A DNA stretch of 64,000 nt from Candidatus Latescibacterota bacterium. GTDB lineage: Bacteria > Latescibacterota > UBA2968. Where the stretch lies: contig JAJDYX010000027.1 of the NCBI GenBank assembly GCA_022824945.1, forward strand, positions 1-64,000, given 5' to 3'. Below, piece by piece: positions 16,105 to 25,064 of the stretch; position 1 is the first letter of the stretch; the number at the start of each line of letters is the position of its first letter. Both the position numbers and the translations under genes were made by a program. Below the pieces are notes generated by a model that was not told where the DNA came from, ran no database searches, and saw only the letters and a list, made by a program, of their open reading frames with translations.

Positions 16105-17262
16105 ATGGCTCGGATACCAGATGTTGCAGCATTGGATGAGGCGGCTGAAAAACCCGTTCTGGTCTTAGATGGGCTGGATGAGCCGGTTGTGATCGAATCC
16201 ATTCAGTTGCTCAAAGATGAGCGAGAGTATTACGTGCATGTGCGTTCAAAAGATGGTGCGGAAGGTCTGGCGTTTACGAATGGGCGGGCGCAATACGTGT
16301 ATCCGATTCTCAACGAATTGGTGATACCCTATTTAATCGGGAAAGATGCCCGCGATCTCGAAGACCATCTGTGGGGCGTGTACCGCCACAGTAGCAATTA
16401 CAAATTGCAGGGGTTGGCTTTCTGGTGTTGTGTGGCATGGGTCGAGATGGCGTTGCTGGATTTACTCGGTCGGACTGCACAAAAATCCATTCCCGATCTC
16501 CTGGGCGGTGTTGTGCGCGAGTGGGTTCCCTTTTACGTTGCGAGTGGGCGGCGGGATAGCACACCGGAAGAAGAGGTGGTTTATTTACAGAGTCTGATCG
16601 ACGAGACGGGTGCACCAGCCGTGAAGTTTAGAATTGGTGGGCGCATGAGCAAAAATGCGGATGCCATGCCCGGGCGAACACCAAATTTGATCGCGTTGTC
16701 TCGCAAGGTGCTCGGCGATGCGATTGATATTCACGCGGATTCCAATAGTTCTTACGATCCGCCGCAGGCGATTGAAGTGGGACGTATGCTCGAAGATATT
16801 GGCGCTGTTTATTTTGAGGAGCCATGTCCGTTTGATCACCTCGAAGATACGAAGGTCGTTGCCGATACACTGGATATTCCCGTTTCTGGGGGCGAACAGG
16901 AATTCAGCGACCGACGGTTTCGATGGATGATTGCCAATCGCGGTGTGGATATTGTTCAGCCCGATTTGCATTATTACGGGGGGCTTATTCGCTCGACGCG
17001 CGTTGCGCGAATGGCCGAATTGGCTGGAATGCCGACAACTGTACATATCTCGGGAGGTTTTGGATTTATTTACATGCTCCACTTTGCCGCCTGTACACCG
17101 GATATTGGCCGGTATCAGGAATACAAAAGGGGGATTGAGAAATACCGCGACTGGTTTGATCCCGCACTCGAGATTCGAGATGGGGAGATGAGTATTCCCA
17201 GGGGACCGGGGTGTGGGATTGTGGATATTCAGTCTATTATTGACGGTGCAAATCGCTTATAG
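16105..17262 (+). CDS. Mandelate racemase/muconate lactonizing family protein (enolase superfamily)
   Basis: A 385-residue enolase-superfamily protein distinct from the one at 7666. The second-strand motif is VKFRIG with Lys174 and Arg176, a K-x-R variant of the usual K-x-K base. Metal ligands are Asp212 (IHADSN), Glu238 (YFEEPC) and Glu264 (SGGEQE), and His314 follows in TTVHIS. The N-terminal capping domain is longer than usual, with about 25 extra residues. GAGGAGG precedes the ATG. The next gene is an MFS transporter starting 13 bp after the stop, so the transporter may import its substrate. Dehydratase or racemase activity cannot be separated. Confidence 0.8.
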   Translation: MARIPDVAALDEAAEKPVLVLDGLDEPVVIESIQLLKDEREYYVHVRSKDGAEGLAFTNGRAQYVYPILNELVIPYLIGKDARDLEDHLWGVYRHSSNYKLQGLAFWCCVAWVEMALLDLLGRTAQKSIPDLLGGVVREWVPFYVASGRRDSTPEEEVVYLQSLIDETGAPAVKFRIGGRMSKNADAMPGRTPNLIALSRKVLGDAIDIHADSNSSYDPPQAIEVGRMLEDIGAVYFEEPCPFDHLEDTKVVADTLDIPVSGGEQEFSDRRFRWMIANRGVDIVQPDLHYYGGLIRSTRVARMAELAGMPTTVHISGGFGFIYMLHFAACTPDIGRYQEYKRGIEKYRDWFDPALEIRDGEMSIPRGPGCGIVDIQSIIDGANRL

Positions 17263-17275
17263 GACATACAAAAAC

Positions 17276-18616
17276 ATGGAAATGGCACAGCATGGGGGAC
17301 CGCCGCTGCGCGATGTGGTGACGGCGAGGCGTACGCAGAGGGAGACGCGCCGAAATAGCTGGTTGCTGGTGATCAATGGCGGCATGGTGATGATGGCCTA
17401 CACGTTTATCAGCGCGGATCTGGTGATGCCGGCTTTTGTGCAAACACTGACCACGTCCAGTATTCTGGTGGGTATGGCGGGAGCACTTATGAGAATGGGG
17501 TGGGCCTGGCCGCAGGTCTTTATCTCTCGGATTATCGAACCCAAACCCCGAAAGATGCCCTTGCTGATCGGCGCGGGCATGGCTCGAAGTGCGATGTGGA
17601 TTCTGGTGGGTGCGATGACCATTTTTTTCGGCGGGCTGGATCCCGCATTTTTTTTGTTTTTATTTATGGTATTTTACGCTTTGGGAACGTCGTTGATGGG
17701 CGTGATGAACGTGCCGTGGATGGATTTGATGGGCAAGGCGATTCCCGCGTCGCATCGGGCTAAAGTTTTCGCTCTGCGCCGCTTTTCAGGCGGTGTGATG
17801 TCCATGGTTGCGGGCGTTCTGATTTCCTATATCCTGAGCGTGCAAAGTGGCCTCTCATTTCCGAATAATTACGCGGTATTATTTATGCTCTCTGGTTTGG
17901 GTACCGCGCTGGCCGTACTGACATTTGGCATGATCCGCGAGCCTATTGAAAAGAACACGCGCGCGCAGCTTTCTCTGAAAAATTATTTGCTCAGTGGCCT
18001 GAGCCTGATGAAAGATGATGTGAATTTCAGACGTTTGTGCATGGTTCAATTTTTGTGGGGCTTTAGCATGATGGGCGGGCCGTTTTACGTGCCTTACGCG
18101 ATTTCTGGTCTGGGGATTGGGGTGGTTTATATTGGATTTTATGTGACTGCGATGCAATTTAGCTCGGTTTTTTCAAATGTCGCGTGGGCCTGGGTGGGGC
18201 GTTACAAGGGCAATCAGGCATTGTTTTTGTACGGTACCTGCTTGCTCGCACTGTCTATTTTGGTTCCTATATGTATCGTGTATGTGCCCAATCACACCTT
18301 ATGGATCTGGGGTAAAGAGGTGGATTTGAGGGTTGTGGTGTATGCGTTTACGTTCATTTTTTCAGGCGCAGCCCAAAGCGGCATGTATTCGGGGCGCATG
18401 ACGTATGTCCTCGATATTGCGCCTGCCGATCGACGGCCAACCTATACCAGCTTTATGAATATGTTTATGTTTCCGCAGGGGTTATTGCCCATGTTGGCCG
18501 GGGTGCTGGTCGCGTGGATTTCCTATCAGAATTTGTTTCGCATTTCCCTATTATTTATTCCATTTGCCGCGATACTCGCCTATCAGTTAAAACCGGTTAT
18601 TCACAGTGAGGAATGA
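17276..18616 (+). CDS. MFS transporter
   Basis: A 446-residue integral membrane protein with about 12 hydrophobic segments beginning near NSWLLVINGGMVMMAYTF. It shows MFS-type features, such as a basic inter-helix loop around RAKVFALRRFSG and a central hydrophilic loop (EPIEKNTRAQLSLKN) splitting two six-helix halves. Start at ATG 17276, since upstream in-frame codons lie inside the enolase gene; AGGA at 17261-17264 can serve as ribosome site. Its 3' end overlaps the convergent flavin reductase gene by 16 bp. Substrate probably relates to the upstream enolase-family gene. Confidence 0.8.
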   Translation: MEMAQHGGPPLRDVVTARRTQRETRRNSWLLVINGGMVMMAYTFISADLVMPAFVQTLTTSSILVGMAGALMRMGWAWPQVFISRIIEPKPRKMPLLIGAGMARSAMWILVGAMTIFFGGLDPAFFLFLFMVFYALGTSLMGVMNVPWMDLMGKAIPASHRAKVFALRRFSGGVMSMVAGVLISYILSVQSGLSFPNNYAVLFMLSGLGTALAVLTFGMIREPIEKNTRAQLSLKNYLLSGLSLMKDDVNFRRLCMVQFLWGFSMMGGPFYVPYAISGLGIGVVYIGFYVTAMQFSSVFSNVAWAWVGRYKGNQALFLYGTCLLALSILVPICIVYVPNHTLWIWGKEVDLRVVVYAFTFIFSGAAQSGMYSGRMTYVLDIAPADRRPTYTSFMNMFMFPQGLLPMLAGVLVAWISYQNLFRISLLFIPFAAILAYQLKPVIHSEE

Positions 18617-19980
18617 ATTTCCTCAACGAGATCTTCTGCCGGATAGGTGAGAATTTCTGCTAATGTGGGATGGTAATGCGGGATATTCATGAGGTCATGT
18701 ACTGTACCGCGGAAGTGCATGATGGCGATGAGTTCGTGAAAAAGTTCGCCAGCTTCTGGGCCAACGATATGTCCGCCGATGATTTCGCCTGTTTCGGGAT
18801 GGCAGAGGATTTTGACAAATCCGTGGGTTTCTCCCAGGACCATGGATTTGCCGTGGTCGTCAAAGGGATAGGACGCAACGCGATAGGGGATGTTTTGCTC
18901 GCGGCATTCTTTTTCGGTGAGGCCCACAGATGCAAATTGCGGATCGGTGAAGACCACTTCGGCTTTAAGCCTGTAGTCGATGCGCTGGTTTTGGGTTCCA
19001 TCAACGGCGTTGTGACCGGCTATCTCGCCTTGCTGGACGGCGATGTGTACGATTTCGTAGAGTCCCGTGCAATCGCCTGCGGCGTAAATATTGGGCGCGT
19101 TGGTACGCATGTGATGATCTACGAGAATGCGTCCGCGCTCGACGCGCACGCCAGCATTTTCAAGTGCGAGCGATTGGATGGCGGGCACACGCCCCAAAGC
19201 ATGGAGGATTATGTCTGCTGACGCGCGACGGGGTTTGCCACTGTGGTAGAAGTGGACGATTTTGGCATTGTTTTTGGTCGTGAATTTTTGCAATTGCGTA
19301 TCGGTAAAGACTTTCATGCCTTCTTCTCTGAAGCGTACTTCTAACGGACGTGCGAGGTCTTCGTCTGTGTTGCTGAAGATATGGTTGCTGCGTTGAATGA
19401 GTGTGGTGTGCGTACCCAGGCGGCAGAAGAATTGTGCAAATTCCGTTGCGACAGGCCCGCCACCTAAGACGATCATCGTTTCTGGCAATTCCCGCAGTTC
19501 AAGTGCTTCATCGCTGGTGATATAGCCCACTTCTTTTAAGCCGGGAATGGCGATGTCGGCTACGGTTGATCCCGTGCTGATGATGAAACTTCGCGCGGTG
19601 ATATTTTGTTTTTCCACAGTGATGGTGTTGCGATTGACAAACTGCGCCGTGCCGTTGATGAGGGTGAATCGCGGATTGTGCAGTTGCTCGATGCGGTAAT
19701 CTGCAAATTCACTGACGAGTGCGCGTTTGCGGTCGTTGATTTCGTCGAGATTTGCGCGCAAATTAGAAGCACGCAGGCCAAATTCTTTTGCGCGGCGCAT
19801 CAATGACATGATTTCGGATGAGCGCAGAATGGTTTTGGTGGGCATGCAACCGCGCAAGATGCACAGGCCACCGAGAGGCCCTTTGTCGATAATGGCAACT
19901 TTGGCACCGAGTTCCTGTGCCGTGCGTGCAGCGGCGTATCCCGCACTCCCGCCGCCGATGACGATGACGTCGTAATCCAT
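18601..19980 (-). CDS. Pyridine nucleotide-disulfide oxidoreductase (dihydrolipoyl dehydrogenase-like)
   Basis: A 459-residue FAD enzyme on the minus strand. The FAD loop is VIGGGSAGYAAA at 7-18. The redox-active disulfide is Cys40 and Cys45 in GGLCILRGCMPTK. The NAD(P) loop is VLGGGPVATEFA, and the second FAD segment is IYAAGDCTG. The C-terminal dimer-domain HYHPTLAE supplies the His-Glu dyad that activates the disulfide. The Cys pair differs from the usual CLNVGC, and no lipoyl-dependent complex genes are adjacent, so it could be a mercuric-reductase-like or other thiol-disulfide reductase rather than true Lpd. It converges on the MFS gene with a 16-bp overlap. Confidence 0.85.
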   Translation of the reverse strand: MDYDVIVIGGGSAGYAAARTAQELGAKVAIIDKGPLGGLCILRGCMPTKTILRSSEIMSLMRRAKEFGLRASNLRANLDEINDRKRALVSEFADYRIEQLHNPRFTLINGTAQFVNRNTITVEKQNITARSFIISTGSTVADIAIPGLKEVGYITSDEALELRELPETMIVLGGGPVATEFAQFFCRLGTHTTLIQRSNHIFSNTDEDLARPLEVRFREEGMKVFTDTQLQKFTTKNNAKIVHFYHSGKPRRASADIILHALGRVPAIQSLALENAGVRVERGRILVDHHMRTNAPNIYAAGDCTGLYEIVHIAVQQGEIAGHNAVDGTQNQRIDYRLKAEVVFTDPQFASVGLTEKECREQNIPYRVASYPFDDHGKSMVLGETHGFVKILCHPETGEIIGGHIVGPEAGELFHELIAIMHFRGTVHDLMNIPHYHPTLAEILTYPAEDLVEEIHSSL

Positions 19981-20121
19981 GGTGGTTTCCTTAGAAGTAA
20001 GATGTAAAATTAAGACGACCCAGTCCCTCTGGTATTTCCTCTTTTACTTTTTAGATAACGATTGGGTGTGCTGACAACTTAAAATGTCTCTTTAATTTGA
20101 GCAAGGAGTTTGGAGGTTTTT

Positions 20122-21198
20122 ATGCATGAACTCGTGAACGGTATTGTGCCGATAGAGGCGAGAGAACAGGAGCGGTTGATTCAGGTTCGCGATTTGAGAG
20201 AAACAGCGCAACGGCTTTATGAAGCAGTTGGTGTGCCGAGGGCAGATGCGCAGTTGATGGCCGATTTGCAAGTTGAGACAGATGTACGCGGGGTTCACTC
20301 TCACGGTACGCGTGCTCTGCCGAACTACTTGAAGCGCATTCAAACTGGTCATACGAATCCAAAACCCGAAATTCGCGTTGTTCGCGAAGGACCCGCGTCG
20401 GCAACGGTAGATGGCGATGGGTGTTTGGGGCATCTGGCATCTTATCGCGCGATGCAACTGGCGATTGCGAAAGCGAATGATCTGGGAATTGCGGCGACAA
20501 CAGTTATAAACAGCCGGCACTACGGCGCAGCGGCCTGTTATGCGACGATGGCATTGGAATGGGATATGATCGGTTTTTGCGTGTCGAGTAGTAGTAGGGG
20601 AGTGGCTCCTTATGGCGGGATAGATCGATTGATGGGCAATCACGCGCTGGCTTATGCGATTCCGGCGGGTCGGGAATATCCCATTGTTCTGGATATGGCG
20701 ACAGGGCGGTCCGCCTGGGGGCGGGTGGGCACTATGCGTCTGTACGGACGAAAATTAGACGGCGAGTGGGTGTTGGATGAGGATGGGCAGGTGACGGACG
20801 ACCCCAGTCGTGCGCACGCGCTGGTAGCGCCCGGTGGTGCGAAGGGATCGGGATTGAATGTGGTAATGGATGTTTTGAGCGGTATTCTGCCTTTTGGCCT
20901 GGCAACGGTGAATCGGGAAGATGAATATCAAGGACAGCGGCGGGCCAGTCACTTTTTTCAGGCGATCAAGATTGAGACATTTTGTGATGTGTCGGATTTT
21001 AAACGGGAAGTTGATCGGATGATTCAGACAATTCGGGCTTCTCGCCCAAAAGAAGGGGTGGATCGCATTTACGTGCCCGGTGAGATCGAGTGGCTTAAAA
21101 AGGCCGCCTGGGAGAAGACGGGGATACCGCTGCATAAAACCCATGTGGAAAGTTTGGAAAAAGCGGCTGAGGAATTGGGTATAGAGGTGGCGTTATAG
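20122..21198 (+). CDS. Malate/L-lactate dehydrogenase (Ldh_2) family oxidoreductase
   Basis: A 358-residue NAD(P)-dependent dehydrogenase of the sulfolactate/ureidoglycolate/delta1-piperideine-2-carboxylate reductase type, not homologous to classical LDH. Family signatures are RGVHSHGTRALP near residue 52, NSRHYGAAACYA in the middle, MGNHALAYAIP, and the glycine-rich LVAPGGAKGSGLN. The start is ATG 20122 with GGAGG at 20111-20115; the in-frame TTG at 20110 is upstream of that site. It is divergent from the flavin reductase gene across a 141-bp gap. A role in oxidising a 2-hydroxy acid would fit the surrounding sugar-acid genes. Confidence 0.85.
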   Translation: MHELVNGIVPIEAREQERLIQVRDLRETAQRLYEAVGVPRADAQLMADLQVETDVRGVHSHGTRALPNYLKRIQTGHTNPKPEIRVVREGPASATVDGDGCLGHLASYRAMQLAIAKANDLGIAATTVINSRHYGAAACYATMALEWDMIGFCVSSSSRGVAPYGGIDRLMGNHALAYAIPAGREYPIVLDMATGRSAWGRVGTMRLYGRKLDGEWVLDEDGQVTDDPSRAHALVAPGGAKGSGLNVVMDVLSGILPFGLATVNREDEYQGQRRASHFFQAIKIETFCDVSDFKREVDRMIQTIRASRPKEGVDRIYVPGEIEWLKKAAWEKTGIPLHKTHVESLEKAAEELGIEVAL

Positions 21199-21317
21199 AA
21201 TTAAAAAATTAGTAATTAGGAATTAAGAATTTGAGAGTTGGGAATAGATCGGGCTAATAGCTGACCGCCTGGTGTCTGGTGGATTGGGGACTGGGTGGGC
21301 TGACAACTGACAACTAT

Positions 21318-22376
21318 ATGGATGACAATAATAAACCGCTGGTCTCAATTATTATACCCCATTATTTGGGGGATATTCTTTCCGAGTGTCTGGCTTATGT
21401 CTATGCGCGGACATCGGATGTTTCCTTTGAAGTTATTGTGGCAGATGATCAGCCTTATCCCGACGGCAGCCTGGATCGGGCATTGGAGAAATTTCCGGAT
21501 ATTCGCATTGTGAAAACAGGTGGAGGAAATGGGCAGCCGAGCAAGGGGATGGGCGCCGGGTGCAACCGGGGATTGGAGATTGCAAAGGGCGCGTATGCGA
21601 TGTTGTTGAATTCGGATGTGGAGGTGGGCGAAGGATGGTTGCCGCCGCTGATTGATGCGCTGAAATCCGATCCTGCAATTGGGGCGTGTCAGTCCAGGGT
21701 GCGGTCGTTGCAGAATCGCAAAATGTTTGATTATGGCGGGGCTGCGGGTGGGCTGATGGATAAGTGGGGATTTACGTTTTGCCAGGGCAGGATATTTGAA
21801 TGTGTCGAAGAGGATAGGGGGCAATACAATCATCCCCGCGATATTTTTTGGGCTATTGGGGGGGCTATGTTTTTGCGTATGGATTGTCTCGATAAAACTG
21901 GAATGATCGACGAGGGCTTTGTGATGTATATGGAAGAGATCGATTTGTCCTGGCGGTTTCACCTTGCCGGATATCGCATCGTCTATGTGCCCGATTCTCT
22001 CGTATATCACTACGGCGGATTTACGCTGGGTGCAGAGAGTTATAAGAAAGCGTATTTGAATCACCGCAATCAGCTTGTGATGTTGTTGAAAAATTTTTCC
22101 ATTTCGCGGCTGTTGTATAAATTCCCGGTTCGCGTGGCTATGGAATTGGCAAATTTGGGGTTGTTGCTAAAGGGCAATTGGAAACATCCCGTTGCGGCAA
22201 TAGCCGGGCTTTTATGGGTGTTGCTGCATCCGTGCAATATCTTGCGGCGGCGGCGAGAAGCCCAGCGGTTCAGAAGTGTGGGAGATGGTGAGATTGAACA
22301 GCGTCTTTTCAGGGAATCAGTAGTTTATCACTATTTTATTCGCGGTGTCAAAACGGTGCGTGAGATAGGAGCGTGA
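21318..22376 (+). CDS. Family 2 glycosyltransferase
   Basis: A 352-residue GT-A fold glycosyltransferase. The N-terminal LVSIIIPHYLG strand, the VIVADDQP loop binding the nucleotide, and the LLNSDVEVGEGWL segment carrying the metal-binding Asp are all present. EEIDLSWRFHLAGY is the typical acceptor-side motif of rhamnosyltransferase-like GT2 enzymes. The C-terminus (residues about 270-330) has hydrophobic stretches that may associate with the membrane. I chose ATG 21318 because homology begins there; no convincing ribosome site is visible, and an in-frame GTG at 21279 would add 13 residues. Its stop lies 1 bp before the anmK start. Probable role in surface polysaccharide synthesis. Confidence 0.8.
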   Translation: MDDNNKPLVSIIIPHYLGDILSECLAYVYARTSDVSFEVIVADDQPYPDGSLDRALEKFPDIRIVKTGGGNGQPSKGMGAGCNRGLEIAKGAYAMLLNSDVEVGEGWLPPLIDALKSDPAIGACQSRVRSLQNRKMFDYGGAAGGLMDKWGFTFCQGRIFECVEEDRGQYNHPRDIFWAIGGAMFLRMDCLDKTGMIDEGFVMYMEEIDLSWRFHLAGYRIVYVPDSLVYHYGGFTLGAESYKKAYLNHRNQLVMLLKNFSISRLLYKFPVRVAMELANLGLLLKGNWKHPVAAIAGLLWVLLHPCNILRRRREAQRFRSVGDGEIEQRLFRESVVYHYFIRGVKTVREIGA

Positions 22377-22377
22377 A

Positions 22378-23514
22378 ATGAAAGCGATTGGTCTCATGTC
22401 TGGAACTTCTGCCGATGGGGTGGATGCCGCGCTTGTGGAGATCGATGAATCTGATCTGTCTCTGCTTGGATATGTCGAGGTGCCGTTTCCCAAAGATGTC
22501 AGAACGGAGATTTTGTCGCTTTGCGAAGATGGACGGGTCGATGCAATATGCCGCATGGATGCCGCGCTTGGGGAATGGTTTGCAGAGGCTGCACTGCGCG
22601 TGTGTGAAAAGGTCAATGTCAGCGCTGGAGAAATTGATGTGATTGGATCGCACGGGCAGACGATTCACCATTTGCCCGCACTTGCCGTAGTTGCTGATAA
22701 AAAGGTGAGATCAACGCTGCAAATTGGCAATTCCGCGGTGATTGCAGAGCGCACGGGAATCACGACGGTATCGGATTTTCGGTCGCGGGATATGGCAGTG
22801 GGCGGACAAGGAGCACCTCTTGTCCCACTGGTGGATTATCTGTTGTTTCGGTCTGAATACGCGGGACGGGCGATGCTCAATATCGGTGGTATTGCCAATG
22901 TCAATATATTGCCCGCAAACTGTGAAGTGTCAGATATTTTCGCATTTGATACGGGACCTGGCAATATGGTCATTGATGGGGTTGTGCAGGCAATAACGCG
23001 CGGCAAACAGAGTTTTGATCGGGAGGGAGCAATCGCGGACAAAGGCCAGGTGTGTGAGGATCTGTTGGATGTGCTTATGGCGCATCCTTTTTTTGATATG
23101 GAGCCGCCCAAGACAACGGGACGCGAGGATTTTGGGACCGATATGGTTCAGAAAATTCTCAATTGGGAGGAAAAAGAGGAAGACCTCGTGCATACGGCAA
23201 CGCAGTTCACGGTGGAAAGTATCGTGCATGGGCTAAAACGATTTGTTTTGCCCAGATGTGAAATCCACGAGGTGATTGCAAGTGGGGGCGGCACCAGGAA
23301 TCCGGTTATGATGGATCTTTTGGATCAGGCATTGGGAGATATTGCATTCAAGCGACTGGATGATCTGGGAATAGCATCAGAAGCAAAAGAGGCCATTGCG
23401 TTTGCGATTCTTGCCTATCAAACTATGAATGGGCGCCCGGGCAATGTGCCGAGTGTAACCGGTGCTGATAAACAGGTGGTGTTAGGTTCTATTACACCGG
23501 GGAAAAATCAATAA
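22378..23514 (+). CDS. anmK: Anhydro-N-acetylmuramic acid kinase
   Basis: A 378-residue sugar kinase that hydrolyses the 1,6-anhydro ring and phosphorylates anhydro-MurNAc during cell-wall recycling. It begins MKAIGLMSGTSADGVDAAL, the AnmK signature. It continues with GSHGQTIHH, FRSRDMAVGGQGAPLVP, FDTGPGNMVID and ASGGGTRNP in the order seen in that family. Length is normal. The ATG lies 2 bp after the glycosyltransferase stop, so the two are probably translated from one message. I am confident of the family. Confidence 0.93.
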   Translation: MKAIGLMSGTSADGVDAALVEIDESDLSLLGYVEVPFPKDVRTEILSLCEDGRVDAICRMDAALGEWFAEAALRVCEKVNVSAGEIDVIGSHGQTIHHLPALAVVADKKVRSTLQIGNSAVIAERTGITTVSDFRSRDMAVGGQGAPLVPLVDYLLFRSEYAGRAMLNIGGIANVNILPANCEVSDIFAFDTGPGNMVIDGVVQAITRGKQSFDREGAIADKGQVCEDLLDVLMAHPFFDMEPPKTTGREDFGTDMVQKILNWEEKEEDLVHTATQFTVESIVHGLKRFVLPRCEIHEVIASGGGTRNPVMMDLLDQALGDIAFKRLDDLGIASEAKEAIAFAILAYQTMNGRPGNVPSVTGADKQVVLGSITPGKNQ

Positions 23515-23544
23515 GTGCCGTTCCGAAAATTCATCAATCAAAGA

Positions 23545-23573
23545 TTGATTCAACGCGCTGATTTTTGTAGATT
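23545..23573 (+). promoter_or_regulatory. Promoter candidate for the siroheme/heme gene run
   Basis: TTGATT at 23545-23550 and TAGATT at 23568-23573 are separated by 17 bases. They lie in the AT-rich 89-bp gap between anmK and the hemX-like gene. Confidence 0.5.
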
Positions 23574-23603
23574 TACTAAATTCAAAATTTTGGGATAATA
23601 GCT

Positions 23604-24428
23604 ATGTTTTTTGACATCTTACTCATTGCGACAGGAGGGGCATACATCGCGAGTGCGCTGGGTTATGCTTTGCATTTTCACCGGCCCAAAGCGTACTGGC
23701 GTTACCTGTGTACCTGGGGAATATGGGGAGCCTGGTGTATGCACACTGTGCTGTTAGTCGTTATTACAATTTCTGCTGGTGAGGTGCCTTTGACCAGTCA
23801 GGTTTTGCCGTCGCTGTGTGCGTGGCTGGTTGCGGTTGTTTATATTTATCTCGAAGTGAGTACGCGAGATCGGTCTTTGGGCGTACTGATTTTGCCTATT
23901 GTGGTGGTTTTGCACGTTTTGACGCTTACAAAATTGTTGGGTACTGAGGATATTCAGGTCACGGGATACAGCGGTGGATGGTTTGAGCTTCATGTGCTTG
24001 CTTATGGCCTTGCGTACACCGCTTTTGCGATTTCCTGTGTTGGGGGTGTGATGTATCTGATGCTTTTAGGTGAAATTCAGGCCAAGCATTTTGGTTTTTT
24101 TTATTCCCGCCTACCTTCACTCGAGGTGTTGAATCAGATCACTAACCGCGCTGCCACTTTTGGATTTGTATTTTTGACGGGCGGAACGATTGCCAGTTCG
24201 GTGTGGGCATTTCAACATCTTTCGCAGTTTTCTATTTGGCGCGAGCCAGTGTTTTTGCCCGTTCTGATTGCCTGGATTATTTATGCGGGTAATCTCGCTG
24301 CGCGGTGGTGGGGTGGCTGGCAGGGGAAGCGGGCGGCTTTTCTGTCTATCATGGGTTTTGTCCTCGTGATTCTGGCATTTCCCGTGGTGGGCGTTCTCTT
24401 TTCTGGTCCCCATAATTTAGGACCTTAA
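23604..24428 (+). CDS. hemX: HemX/CcsA-like membrane protein
   Basis: A 274-residue integral membrane protein with about eight hydrophobic helices of the CcsA/CcmC-like cytochrome assembly fold. The segments SGGWFELHVLAYGLAYTAF and GFVFLTGGTIASSVWA carry conserved His and aromatic residues of that family. Its position directly before a precorrin-2 dehydrogenase gene and hemA matches HemX, a membrane protein that affects the level of glutamyl-tRNA reductase in Bacillus. A direct role in c-type cytochrome maturation is the alternative. The gap to the next gene is 3 bp. Confidence 0.75.
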   Translation: MFFDILLIATGGAYIASALGYALHFHRPKAYWRYLCTWGIWGAWCMHTVLLVVITISAGEVPLTSQVLPSLCAWLVAVVYIYLEVSTRDRSLGVLILPIVVVLHVLTLTKLLGTEDIQVTGYSGGWFELHVLAYGLAYTAFAISCVGGVMYLMLLGEIQAKHFGFFYSRLPSLEVLNQITNRAATFGFVFLTGGTIASSVWAFQHLSQFSIWREPVFLPVLIAWIIYAGNLAARWWGGWQGKRAAFLSIMGFVLVILAFPVVGVLFSGPHNLGP

Positions 24429-24431
24429 ACC

Positions 24432-25064
24432 ATGCGTTATCCCGTGTTTCTGAAATTGGAAAATAAATTGTGTGTCGTGGTTGGCGCGGGGCGCGTTGCC
24501 GAACGCAGAGTGCGCGGGCTGTGTGATGCGAGTGCGCGGGTTCGAGTTGTTGGTGTAACCGCAACTGAGGGTATTTTGAAATGGGCCGATGAAGGCGCGA
24601 TCCATCTCTGTCAACGGGCATTTGAGCCGAGCGATTTGGACGGTAGCGCGCTCGTGATTGCCGCGACTGATCATGTAGATGTCAATCGGGCGGTACAGGC
24701 GGCGGCGAAATGCCGAGGGATTTTGTTCTGCGGTGCGGATCGGCATACAGATAGCGATTTTATTGTGCCCGCGGTTGTGCAACGTGGCGACTTACAGGTA
24801 GCGATTTCCACCGGTGGCAAAAGTCCTGCATACGCCGCGTTGTTGCGTCGAGAAATTGAGGCTTTTTTAGAAGATGGAGAGTTACTGGATTTACTAACGG
24901 ATTTAAGGCGCAGAGTTTATGCGCGATTTCCCAACGCACCAGAACGCAGGCAAGCGTTCTGGCAACAGTTGGTGACAGATGATATGCTTGCCCTTGCGCG
25001 CAAGGGCAAGTGGGCTGAAATTGAGGAACGGATTGAAGTATGTCTCTCGTCGTCATTGGGCTGA
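24432..25064 (+). CDS. Precorrin-2 dehydrogenase/sirohydrochlorin ferrochelatase (CysG N-terminal/Met8-like)
   Basis: A 210-residue bifunctional enzyme converting precorrin-2 to sirohydrochlorin with NAD and then inserting iron to give siroheme. The Rossmann loop is VVVGAGRVAERRV at about 14-26. FCGADRHTDSDFIVPAVV and ISTGGKSPAYAALLRREIE match the Met8/CysG catalytic and dimer segments. Its 3' end overlaps hemA by 25 bp, suggesting translational coupling. The partner uroporphyrinogen methyltransferase is encoded about 8 kb downstream in the cobA-hemD fusion. Confidence 0.85.
   Translation: MRYPVFLKLENKLCVVVGAGRVAERRVRGLCDASARVRVVGVTATEGILKWADEGAIHLCQRAFEPSDLDGSALVIAATDHVDVNRAVQAAAKCRGILFCGADRHTDSDFIVPAVVQRGDLQVAISTGGKSPAYAALLRREIEAFLEDGELLDLLTDLRRRVYARFPNAPERRQAFWQQLVTDDMLALARKGKWAEIEERIEVCLSSSLG

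Noticed and set aside
20092..20643. Minus-strand 183-residue frame opposite the Ldh_2-type gene
   Set aside because: It lies fully antisense to a strongly supported dehydrogenase, with no domain and no start context.
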